Positions 20,552 to 31,600 of a DNA stretch of 64,000 nucleotides are shown here, piece by piece. Both the position numbers and the translations under genes were made by a program. This DNA is from Bolinopsis microptera (taxonomy: Eukaryota > Ctenophora > Tentaculata > Lobata > Bolinopsidae), in the NCBI RefSeq assembly GCF_026151205.1, contig NC_087074.1:9891226-9955225 (forward strand). The letters are read 5' to 3'. The notes under the pieces were generated by a model. That model made no database searches. It was not told the origin of the DNA and saw nothing but the letters and a program-made list of their open reading frames with translations. Within the stretch, counting starts at the first letter, position 1. Every line of letters starts with the position of its first letter.

Positions 20552-22511
20552 GTGGACACGTTCAAAAAAAAGGTGGCACTAGAGATTGATTTTTTTTAAA
20601 TGAGTTTTAAAAATGGTCATTGCTCTTTGTTGGTTGATATATCTATCTATACCTTTAGAAATTCGATTAAATTTCATGATCCTGAAATCACGGAGTCTGT
20701 AGTGCTTATATCACAGGAGTTATCGTTATTTGTGTGCCAATGATTCAAAAATCACACAATTAGAAATGCAAGATGAATCAACACTAGATAATCTGAAAAG
20801 TACTATTCACAAAGACGCCAAAATTGATATGGTGACTATAATGCATGTAAGGAATAAAATGTCTTATCTGAAATTGTTATTGGTGCCAAAATGATTCAAA
20901 AATCACAACTTAAACATTGGAAATGAGCCTATTTTGAGCAGTGATTATTGAATCATCTTACGTTTTTATTGGCTTTCTATCATTTTTTAGGGTACAAAAT
21001 AGTATTAAATAGTATTAAAACCAGTTAATATGATTCAAAAATCACATTTTCGTTATTGGTGCGCTATTAAGTCTCACTATAGTAAGCCTTAAATTAAGTG
21101 CACAATATGACAACATATATTCATTCTATGGTTCTTATTATGTGATTTTTGAATCCATGTCTAAGCTTATACCATATTGAAGGCCTTTGAGCGATAATTT
21201 TTGATCTGGGTGGTTAAATGATTCAAAAATCACACAAATCTGGCTACCAACTATGTAATTTTCTTTAAAGTATGACAATTGAATCATATGTAATGTTCAA
21301 GTTGTAATGACATTTTGAAAAGAAAGGTAATGAATCGATAATCACATTTCAAAAATTCAATTAAGTATTATACGTAACTGATTGATTCATTTGTCACAGT
21401 ATGGAGACAAAATTATCATGGCTTGAGTAGTAAAAGTACTTGCCTAGTTTAATCAGTTTAAAATCAGTGTTTTGTGATTATTGATTCCACTATTACTCTA
21501 ATAACGAACTTCTCCATGACCATAAACAAGTGCAGTGTCACAACAAATTACTGCAGATTTACTATGAATACCAACCTGATATAGAGCCAAAAAGTGATGT
21601 TGTTGTTGTGAAACCAGTATTTCTGGTACCCATAGGGGATTTGAAATCAACTTATAAATCAAATGTCATTCCTCAAAGTATCATAATCAAACCCCGGGCG
21701 AGTCCAAAATTAGAAACCTGAGTATTGATTCATATGAAATATGAATATCTCTTTAACGATAAAATTTCCTGAACCAGATCTGACTCGCTATGTCTGTTCA
21801 GACATGTTTGTCTGCCAGATCGTGGTACCTGAGTCCCTTCATTGCCGTGCATTGAAATCACACAATAACACACAAAGCTAGAATCACGGCAAATCGACAT
21901 TCATCGCTTTTTCATCGGAGTACTAATGGACAGTGTTCAAATGGACAGTGTACATTCCCCTGATACAGCATCATTTCAATACATGCTCATTTATGTGATT
22001 TTTGACTCATTATGGCACTTTTAACCATCTAAATTCTCTAAATATTAGTTAGCATGATATAATTGTGATTGATAGAGTTCATTGTTACAATCATTCCGTT
22101 GATATTCATATCACATTCATCATTCTAAAATACTTAGTCAGAATTAACCCTGTATGTGATAATTGCATCGTAACTCCACATTTAACCGGTGATTCTTTGC
22201 ACTTTTAACACTCAGCTATCTCAAAAAGGTTCAATAATCACATTGAGAAGCAGGACACACTCACAGAATGTAAATTCATCATTAGAGGTGCAAGAAATGA
22301 ATATTTTGTGATTTCTGGCTCATATCTGCACAATTAACAGATATAAAGAGATGAATGACTTTATTATGTGACATTTGAATCTTTTTGGACCACATTAAAA
22401 TTTGGTTAACTTTCATAGCATACTCCTTGAGATACAAGTATTTTAAAATGCTTCACACAATTTTGGCAGTGAAAAATCAATCTCTAGTGCCACCTTTTTA
22501 TGAACGTGTCC
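20552..22511. mobile_element. 1,960-bp TIR element with an array of a 16-bp dyad motif
   Basis: It starts GGACACGTTCA and ends with its complement. The inverted repeats extend about 40 bp (both contain GGTGGCACTAGAGATTGATT). AAGT is duplicated at both sides (20548-20551 and 22512-22515), and removing the element restores the neighbouring tandem unit. The interior has no credible gene; the only frame of note, 21530-21721, is 63 codons of unremarkable sequence. Instead it carries about 18 copies of TGATTCAAAAATCACA or close variants. It is a non-autonomous DNA transposon. A 4-bp duplication would suit Sola-type or similar superfamilies, but this is not decided. Confidence 0.85.
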
Positions 22512-23076
22512 AAGTCAGTACAAGCATAAATACGGCTGTAAAAGCATGTTTCCAAAATTGTATCAAATGTTTCCACCATCTCAACTACTATTTTCATTTT
22601 TGTTCATTTTCCATACATTCCATGAACCTGGGTAATGTTATTTGAGTTTTGATGGCTCTTAGGCCTAGTTTTTACCTACATCCATCTTAGAAAACCGAAT
22701 TGAGGCTTCCCAGCACTTAAATACAGCCAATGCTTCGATGTGCCCATGTTCCAAAAATCTGGATCCTCAGGAGGATTATTGTGCCAAAATTGGGACATTT
22801 TGGAACATTGGTAACATCGGTTCTAGACATGCAATGATTCTCAAACTTGGTTTGAGTGGTCCTAGGACTAATATAAACACTTTCCGACCCATTTTAAACC
22901 ATTCTGAGCAATTTGAGAAGAATGTTCATTTTCGTTCATTTCTGGTCATTCCATGGGTAGTTTTATACGACTTTTTATGGTTCCTAGGCCTAGCTTACGG
23001 CTATATCCATCTTAGAAATCCGAACTGAGCCTTCCCAGCACTCAAATACGGCCAATACTGTGATGTGCCCATGTTC
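22512..23076. repeat. Long-period tandem repeat, right part
   Basis: It continues the unit broken at 20551 (CCACCATCTCAACTAC, TTCATTCCATGAACC). Then a block with CATCCATCTTAGAAA, CTTCCCAGCACT.AAATAC and GATGTGCCCATGTTCC occurs at about 22653-22750 and again at about 22980-23076, a period near 327 bp. Confidence 0.75.
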
Positions 23077-24950
23077 CAAATTTATGAATTCATCTACTGC
23101 ATCTTCTGATGGCGGCTGGCGCGAATTCGATTTTCGGTAATAAGAACCACATCAGTTTTCAAATTTGAGATATTTTAGCGCGCGGCGCGCGCACTGCGTG
23201 TTAAATTTTAAATTTACGCCAGCTAGCAGGTGTCAGATTAACTGGTTATAATTGTGGGAAGTCCATCTATGTTTATTATTAATAATTTTTGGTTGACTAT
23301 TTATTTTCCCCAGGAAACTTACTCACGTGCGAAAGACGAACTCTAAGAATTGGAGAATAACGGCAGTAGACAGCAGCTAACTTCCCCTGTACTCAACGAC
23401 ATTGAACAATAGACATGAAATGACTCGCTGACCCCCTACAAAGTACTTGTGCTCGGAGGCAGAATTTGGCATCGTTTGGGTCGAGAGATTTCCAAGGGTA
23501 ATGATACAGTTAAACTGTATAAAAATACCTCTCAAAAACAACCTTCTCCTGGTCGGCCATGTCCCTCATCCTGCACTTGACCCCTGCAGAGGTCACAAGA
23601 ACATCGGAGCACAAATGAGCGAGAAACGGGGAAGCCTTAGCTTCCGGGTCAAGGACTGCATCACTAGCACCTACCTATTGAACTTATTGATAGGTTTAAA
23701 AGTAGGCATCTTCACGCAATCTGCGGACCACCTCCTAGCAGCGAAATACGGATATACCCTCCCTATTACATGCGTTCAACCGGCACCCGAACCACACGCT
23801 GTTTCTTAGACACAACTTCCCACTTAAATCAGTGTCCTGTCGCATCAACTGGCATCGGCAAGTGGCGACACTGTGTAGACTCAACCCTGAGCTTGATCAG
23901 AATCTTCAGTCACAAACCTGACACCGTTTCGGGGCTTGCAATACGGTTTTCTGTCAGGCTCCCAGCAGTTTCTTTTGGACCACCATCTCATCTGACAATC
24001 ACCCGAGGATACCTGCCAGAGCTCGCAATTTACGACGAGTTAGCTTATGGCACCTCTGGCTGTTAAGTGAAGTCATAAAGCTCAAACAGCTCTCATCTCC
24101 CATTCTCTCTTCCTAGACAGCAGACCTGGGAGAAACTCCTTCTAGCCGGACGTCACGCGTGATGTACGAGAAACTACGGACAGGTGTGTACCTATACTTT
24201 TTAAAATTACACATTTCGTCTGGATTGTGATTCACTGCAAAACAAGTCGCAGGTTCCAATTGTAGAACTATAAAATTTTAATAATTCATGGTTGATTATA
24301 CGGCCTAAGCGGTATACAAATAAAGCGTTATCATTATTATTGCCTCTAATCCTCAGGGTACTCCTACTTGCGTGCGAAAGACAAAGGCAGCAAGAATCGA
24401 AGAACAGAACCCCGACCACACTGCTTGTGAGAAATGAGCAGCTCTTGATCTAGGACAAAAAACTTTCTTCTGTTTAATATCTAAAACGTGTTACGTGTGA
24501 TATTACACCAACTTTTGATTAATAATACGAAACTTTATACCTTATAAAGTATGATATTTAAACACGAAAATTTACATTCTGAAATTGGTATAGTGTTCCT
24601 TTAACTGTTCCTTCAACTTTCATCGTAGCTTTTTTCAAAATATTCTTCAGTGCCATCAACAAACAGATTTTTTCATTTGACTGAACTGTGCCATATTTGA
24701 TATTGCCTCTGTATTTTATAGGGAAAATTTTTTAAATCTTGCAAGTTGATGTAATTAAGTTTTAAGTTAACGTATTATAGATATGTTAACACTAGTTTAT
24801 GTTTCAGTATTTAAATTGTTTCCATTTATAGTTTAACCGATCCCTGTTGTAGAGTTATCAGATCTTTACTTAGGATAAACAATATAATATGAAGTTCGAT
24901 AATAATATTAATAAACATTAATTGTATTCACTGTTTTCTAGTCATCAAAC
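23077..24950. other. Unassigned DNA, possibly a degraded retroelement
   Basis: The segment 23310-24130 is less AT-rich than its surroundings. It is flanked by related stretches with GTGCGAAAGAC (23329 and 24373), which may be the remains of direct terminal repeats. Frames at 23447-23809 and 23770-24066 are open but show no domain I know. From 24430 to 24950 it is AT-rich and empty. Confidence 0.4.
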
Positions 24951-24964
24951 TTCAGATCAGGAGG

Positions 24965-25190
24965 TGACCGGGACATGATTTTAGGCCTGACCGGGACCGG
25001 GACCGGGATACAAAATGTGACTTGACCGGGACCGGGACCGGGAGTGAGATTATCAATTTACCGTGACCGGGACCGGGACCAATAATTTCTGGGATTTCTA
25101 TCTTACCGGGACCGGGACCAGGACCGGGACCAACAATACAATTTTTTCGGGATGACCGGGATTTTACCGGGATATGACCGGGACCAAAAC
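24965..25190. repeat. Hexamer-type simple repeat (GACCGG)n, interrupted
   Basis: Runs of GACCGGGACCGGGA are interspersed with non-repeat segments. On the minus strand they translate to GP-rich peptide (GPGPGPGPGK), but this is a by-product of the repeat, not a gene. Confidence 0.85.
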
Positions 25191-26656
25191 TGGTATTCTC
25201 ATATTGAAAGCTGCAACTTTCATTTACATTATAATTGAACAATTTGAATAAGTAATAACTAGAATATTAAATTAGAAAAAACTAGAAAAAACCCGTCAAT
25301 ATGGGGCATGGGCCTAATGTACTACACCAATAATGTTCATGTACTGATTACTCAAGTTCACCCTCATTCCTCATATATACCCTGTTTTCACTTAGACAAA
25401 TTAAATACAAGTGAAGGGTACTAAATATTAAAATGGATAGTTTGAAATTTGTTGCTGTTAACCGGGGTACACAGTAGTGTACAGGCTAAAAAGAGCGTTC
25501 ACCGGATTGTGTGCGCAATATCTAATTTGTGGAGTGTCCGACACTTTAAAATTGATAAGGAGCGCTGGGGTGAATTCCATCGTACTTTCTCACAAACTCA
25601 AAGAAGGCAGGTTTACATGCAATTCTGGTCAAAGTTTGGGCCTTTACTGTCACCAAGATGTAAATCAGATCGAACGAGAAATTAGATCTACTGTCAGTAG
25701 TGATACGATATATTATGTGAGAGTAAATCTAAATTGTTTAATTGATAAATTTGAATTTAGTAACTAATGAATTCTTCCCATTAAACTGTTCTTTTTCTTC
25801 TATTTGGCTAACACTAATGAATGGAATTTTCGCCCGAGCCCCAAAAGCAGATAATTTTGGCCACTGTTCATAAACATATTCATAAGAATAACTGCGGTTT
25901 AACTGTACACTGTAGAACAAGCTGTAGCTAGACTGGTTTTTTTTCTCAGGCAAGCATTTTAACCCTGTGTCTTAAAAGGTGACTCTGAATCAGTGTCCGA
26001 AAATGCATCGATTCAAGTTGGTTTCAACTGCCGGGGGCTTTATATTACATTTACTGAGCGGCAATCAGCCTGTAATTCTGACAAATCTCTATTCGGTTTA
26101 TGAAAATTACAGTCCTGTTTATGAACATTATAGCCTTGACATACGTTGCATTTACTATACTGTGAATACAATCAATAATACTGATAGTTTGTCTATGTGA
26201 CAATTGTGTAGATAAATTTACAACACGCCGAGTTCACATAACAAATAAGCAAGCATTTTCGATCATCAACGCTATGCGCGCTCAATTCACAATGACCACA
26301 CGCTTAGTAACCATAACAACGCGCAGTAAGCGCTCGATTCAATTCCAGTATATTGCGACGAGTGTTTACATCACTAAATTAGCTGTAACTTTGTGTGATT
26401 AGCTGCGATCTTGCTAATTTTAAGGCGCTGTGGCTAAAATCATCCACCGAACCAACAGGCAAAATTTCAGAAATATCGCACCCAGCGCCCATTTCGACCT
26501 CACGAGTAATCAGCTCGCGGTGGGTCAAATTAATATCATTTCCTTTTGTTTCAGTTTGGAAAAGAGACACTGGCAGCGGTCCACTCTACCCATGATTATG
26601 GGTTTTGGTCAAATTCAATAAACCGGTTTCAAAGCTTTTATATTAAGAGTGTAGCC
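25191..26656. other. Non-coding DNA with transposon fragments
   Basis: It holds one fragment of the 351-bp element family (listed separately) and, at about 26080-26140, a stretch (AATCTCTATTCGGTT, TATGAACATTATAGCC) related to the terminus at 56490-56547. Overlapping open frames at 25449-25767 and 26379-26621 were not recognised and are probably chance. Confidence 0.4.
25951..26040 (-). mobile_element. Internal fragment of the 351-bp element family
   Basis: AGCATTTTAACCCTGTGTC, TCGATTCAAGTTGGTTTCAA and CTGCCGGGGGC match the same order in copy B (10840-10930). Both ends are missing. Confidence 0.75.
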
Positions 26657-26971
26657 TTACCTGGGGACCTCAGGCTATCTGCATGTCCATAAACAGAGAT
26701 TCGGCGGAATGACAGGCTGAGCGCGGCCCAGTTACGCGATGCACTACTGAGCTGGGTCGCGCCGCGCATTTTCTCGCAACCACATGCAGATTTACTGGGC
26801 CGCGCTTAGCTTGTAGGCTTACAACCTACCAGGACGCGCGCCGAGTTGGACTCGTCGACGGTCCTGGATATATGGAACAAATATTTTACGAGTATCACCC
26901 GTTAACGCTCAGCCTGTCATTCCGCCGAATCTCTATGTTTATGATCATAATAGCCTGAGGTCCCCAAGTAA
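26657..26971. mobile_element. 315-bp element with TIRs of about 70 bp
   Basis: The left end TTACCTGGGGACCTCAGG and the right end CCTGAGGTCCCCAAGTAA are complementary. The complementarity goes on through ATTCGGCGGAATGACAG and GCTGAGCG to about 26725. The centre is GC-rich (CGCGCCGAGTTGG). Related single ends lie at 27836-27870 and 56462-56547. No coding capacity; a MITE. A target duplication is not clear. Confidence 0.8.
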
Positions 26972-27067
26972 CAAGCAGATCGGCGAGATGCGAAGGATTG
27001 ACATCGTGAATCAAGGCGAGGCCCAGTGGTGCATCTCGCCGAAGTTGCGATAAGTACTATTTGATGT

Positions 27068-27640
27068 GCGGAGCGGCCTTCACCTAACCATGTGCTTTCG
27101 CGCCACTTCGGGCGCGCTTGTTTTACAAGTCAAGAAGGCGGGCGCTACTGCAAGCGCAAGGGCTCTGGATAGAGCAAGGAGCGGCCTTTCTCTATCCAGA
27201 GCCCTTGCGCTTGCAGTAGCGCGCGCCCGCCTCACGGCGGTAAAAAGGGCTCTAGCCATGAACCCACCCAAAGATTTTGGCACCACTCTACAGTGGTGCC
27301 AAAATTACCCGCACCTTTGTCCTCATATGCAACGTGTGTAGCCTTTCAGACATTGATTGCGTAAACGAGGTGTCGTACGTCATCTCAAGATCGGGTGACA
27401 GGGGGCTGACCATGCCCAAACCTAATTGATCATTAATTGGGTCTGAGGTCACGTGATTATGAGCCTATGAGGTCACGTGACTATGACGTCACCAGACCTT
27501 GTCCTCCGTTTCCCGCTCATTGGACCAGGTGAGCTTGCATGCTTGTGAATGTAGGTGTAACTAAAGCTGTACTGTACTTGTGAAACAAGCGCGCCCGAAG
27601 TGGCGCGAAAGCAAATGGTTAGGTGAAGGAGCGGCCCAGT
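27068..27640. mobile_element. TIR element with a nested perfect palindrome
   Basis: The outer arms are 27075-27129 and about 27578-27636 (CTTTCGCGCCACTTCGGG faces its complement; about 55 bp each). Inside the left part lies a second, nearly perfect hairpin, with arms 27135-27174 and 27190-27232 (GCGCAAGGGCTCTGGATAG and complement) and a 15-bp loop. Between them are GGTCACGTGA-type repeats at about 27449-27481. It is probably one short element inserted into another. Confidence 0.8.
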
Positions 27641-28671
27641 AGTGATCAAGCTTAATTGACGATGTCAATTCATCTCAGCTCGGCACAGTGCATCTCGCCG
27701 ATCTAGAGAGGTGTCGCTGTGAGAAGCCTCATTGAGTGCGCGGCGCGGCACAGTAACGCATCGCGCTACAATGATCAAGCTACAAGGTCGTAATTCACTC
27801 GGCCCGAATATTATATTATTATATACATGATATAGATTCGGCGGAATGACAGACTGAGCGCCGCCCAGTATTTATAAGATTAAGGTATGCAGCAGTAAAA
27901 CGTTAAATGTTTTAAAAGTTTAAGGGTAATGCTGCAGCGGAGAACAGGAACAGAAACCGTTAGCATTTCCAAACCCTTTCCCTCTACGGCTTCTTACGGA
28001 AAATGCTTCCTTCGATTTCGAATAAACAAATTATGGTAGTCTTTTATCTCAAGTGAAAGTTATAAAGCGACATTATTAATATTATGTTTAAACAAGGTAA
28101 AGATCAGTACAATAAATTCAATTAAACTTCAAGATAATATCTTAATAATAATCTGACCCCAGTCCCAATTTAATTTATAGTAATATTGACGTAAAATTAT
28201 ATCTGACGTAAATTTTTCAAACGTAAAAACAGAAAATTACACCGTTTATCAAATAAATAAACACAGAAGCAGCTAGTCGAACTTTGTCACGGTGAGAATT
28301 TAGAACAAGGAAAACAGTTTTACATCTACTTCTCGCTCAGCTCTTTTAGATGTGCCCTGAAAGAACGTTCAAATGAGACTATAGTTATTTTCTCAATGCT
28401 TTACCGGTTTACGGTTACCTGTATTGATTTAAATCGAAAGTATTGTTTAAAATGACGAAATCAAAAATTTCACCAAAATTCGTGGTTCGAATATTGATAG
28501 CAGGGTTTTTACTTTTAGACGTATTCTTTTCTCCCTCAGTTTCACAGCAGAATTAATTCAACAACTTTAATTAACTTTTGAATTTCAAGATTTTTGCTTC
28601 ACTATTAGACCAGTTTGTTCTATTTTGCGAATTTTTTGTTTCGGGAGATTTTTGGTTGAAAATTCCGAGTT
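27641..28671. other. Non-coding, GC-rich mosaic then AT-rich DNA
   Basis: 27641-27870 repeats pieces of the adjoining GC-rich elements (CATCTCGCCGATCT, GATTCGGCGGAATGACAG). From 27870 the DNA is AT-rich up to the TBL2 stop codon and should include its 3' untranslated region. Confidence 0.45.
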
Positions 28672-31600
28672 TTACAGTATTAGCATAATTTCCGAACCCC
28701 ACCTGGCATCAGATATCTGTTGTTTCAATCTCTCTTTATGAGAAGAGTTAGTTGCAACCTTGAGAGACTCAGTCCAATACTCCACATCACGTACAATTCC
28801 CGCACGGTTCAGCCACACTCGGACACTCTTGTCATTACCACTAGAATACAGGAACTTGCCTGTGTCTGAGAAGGAGATCGCCCTGATCGCATCTGCGGCA
28901 ATTAGTCACAGTTTAGTTAGTGGTTGAGACTAATGTTTTATTTTGGAAAGTATTGTAGAATCTAGACAAAGGCAAGCATGTGCTGGATGCCCCTTAGTCC
29001 TACTATAGAGTACTAAGGAGTAAGGAATTGGGTTTTGTTTACAATCGGACAGTGTATTAGGTTTAGAATTTGGTGGATTAGGTTTAGAATTGAAAGTATG
29101 TACTCGACTACTACAGGTTTCCTAAATGGCGGGGTGAAATCAATTAATAACTCTACAGTCTACATTATGGTCACGTGCAGTTATTAGTCCCAAAAGTAAT
29201 GTTGACCAAGCCGTCTAGTGAATAAGAATGAGAAATTAGGAATCGTTAAATATTACGTAAGCAAGATTTTATCAATTTTAGCCTCCCTTGGCCGGCCCTC
29301 CGTGCAACCATTTCCAACCCTCCTCCCTATAGGCGAAATATTTAAACGGTATCTAATAACAAAACATAAGCTACCTGAATGCACCGCCTCTAGGGTATCC
29401 ATGAGCTCCGCAGTGTCAGCATTATACACGTTAATATTAACATCGGTTGCTATGGCAACAATTTTGCCATCTTGAGCCATGGCTACACGGGCTGGTCCAT
29501 CTTCTGCGACCGTCCCACAGCAAATCAATTTGGGATCCTCCTTTAATTGCCAGCTTACTGGTAAATATTAAGAGTATTAATATTGTAGAACTTTTAGAAT
29601 GTTAAGCGAAAAGTCGGTCAGTAACCGAATATATATTCGTTTCAATAGAGCAAGTAGTTTATTATCTTCTTGTCACAGCATTTCAATACTGCAATTTAGT
29701 TAAATTGGTGATATGAGAATTCAGCCAAATATATCGAAAAAGACTATCGGATAAATGTGCGAAAAATCGTAATGAACAAGTCTAAGAATCCGAGGACATC
29801 CGAAATGCGCCCCAACGGTTTAAGAAATACTCATCACGGGGAAATGTACCAACCGTCAATATTGAAGACACGCCACGTCCGTCTTTAGACACGGTCACCG
29901 CCCTCCTTGTATCTCCGCTGAAGCTAAAGGAGTATATTCCCGACTTGTGGCCCGACAAATCCATAGCTGAACGAACCTGAAAATACATCCGAATATTAAT
30001 CAAAGTTTAAATGAGGGTCCGATATCAGTATCATATTGTGTGACGGATCATACGTACGGTAGTCGATGCGTCCTATTTAAGGCGTGCTTACATGATCGAC
30101 GTGCAAAAACTTAGGTTTTTTATCATTAGCTTGGGACTAAATTGTGATTTTGGACGGAGAGTGAGGGGGTCAGCAAACGAGAAGAGGATTTTCATGGAGG
30201 ACCCTTCATTCGTAAGTTTTAGTAAATTAGTACGTCCGACTTCTAAATACATGCCTTAAATAGGATGCATCAACTACTATACCATATACCGTACTTGTTC
30301 TGTCTGCCCTGTTCAACTTCCATCAGTCAAATAACCAGTGTAATTTAATTACAAATTACACGACTTGACGAAATTTATAAAAGGATCCGGAGTCCGGTCA
30401 TGTATTAATGTATTTAAATTACATGCAACGACCGACGCGAAGTAATCAGCTAACGTACGTTTCGTACATAAGTTACGTACGCGACGTACGTACGCGCGCG
30501 TGGTAAGAACGCGGCGCGCACCCCATGTAAGTCTGTAAAAAATAAATCGCGCGTTCCACAAATGAAAAACCGCCAATGTGTAAAAAATTCCTTCTTGAAC
30601 TAACGAGCAATCAGCGCTGATCAATCGACAATCTGCCATGCCACCCATAAATTAGCTAATTTGTCGAAAGCAATCGCTGAACAAATATCAATGAGATTTG
30701 GTATATGCTAGAGGCGTTCTTTTCCTCTAAAAGAACATTTCATTAAACCCATTATTGTAATTGGTAACCTCACTTGACATTATGCCACATTAGGAATTCC
30801 GTTTTGACAAAAGTAATAAAAACACCGAGTGACCACAAAAAAGGTTAAATTAAATCATTCCCCAAAACCGATCACCGGTATCTGCCCCTTACAAACTTTT
30901 TGTAGTTGTTGGGGACCGGCCCGAAGTACCAGCCAATGTTTATCAAAAATATATACATATATACGTATAATAAGTTTTATCTATTCAAAGTAAAAAAACT
31001 CACACAATATTAGATATTGTTGAAACTATTAAAAAACTATTAAAATGGAGCTTATTTAACAAGCATCGCTGAGCACGGTTATAATTGCCTTAAGGATTGT
31101 AAAGTTGAAATTATCATGTTAATGCACATTCTGAGTTGTAAGAGTGGAAACAGGCCCATGGCTACAGCTAGCTAGATATTTCAAAATTTTGTAATTAAGA
31201 CTGTTATCAGTCACATATCATCGTGCCGTTGTTGCAGGTGAATTGTTGACTGTGTAACTGAGATGGTATGCAGTGAAATTGATTCGGTGTCAATGCTTGC
31301 GGGCGTGCTTATGGTATTAAGACGAGGTTGTTATCAGCATTACGGTTGATGTTGCGCAAACATACCTGCTGAAACACGTTGCTGGTAGCTGATTTCCCGA
31401 ACTGGACGGCCCACAAGTGAACCTCTGGCGTGAATCCGGACGCTGCCACCATATCGTTACAAGGTGATATTGAGACTTGTCCGTTATTTATTTGGGCCGT
31501 GTCCAAAACGTGGAGAAGTTCCCCTGTTTTTGAAACAATATGTTAGGAAAGGAATTTGGGGAATCTCGGGAATTTGAACAGTGTTAAAAATCACTTGCGG

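Noticed and set aside
23447-24066. Two overlapping frames in a GC-richer block, considered as retroelement gag or recombinase
   Set aside because: No catalytic motif or family match could be found. Kept only as an unassigned region.
24952-25242. GP-rich, collagen-like open frame on the minus strand
   Set aside because: It is a translation of the GACCGG simple repeat, with no start context or flanking exons.
25449-25767. Overlapping plus-strand frames (KKSVHRIVCAISNLW...)
   Set aside because: Two frames of similar length compete, with no domain and no splice-compatible neighbours.
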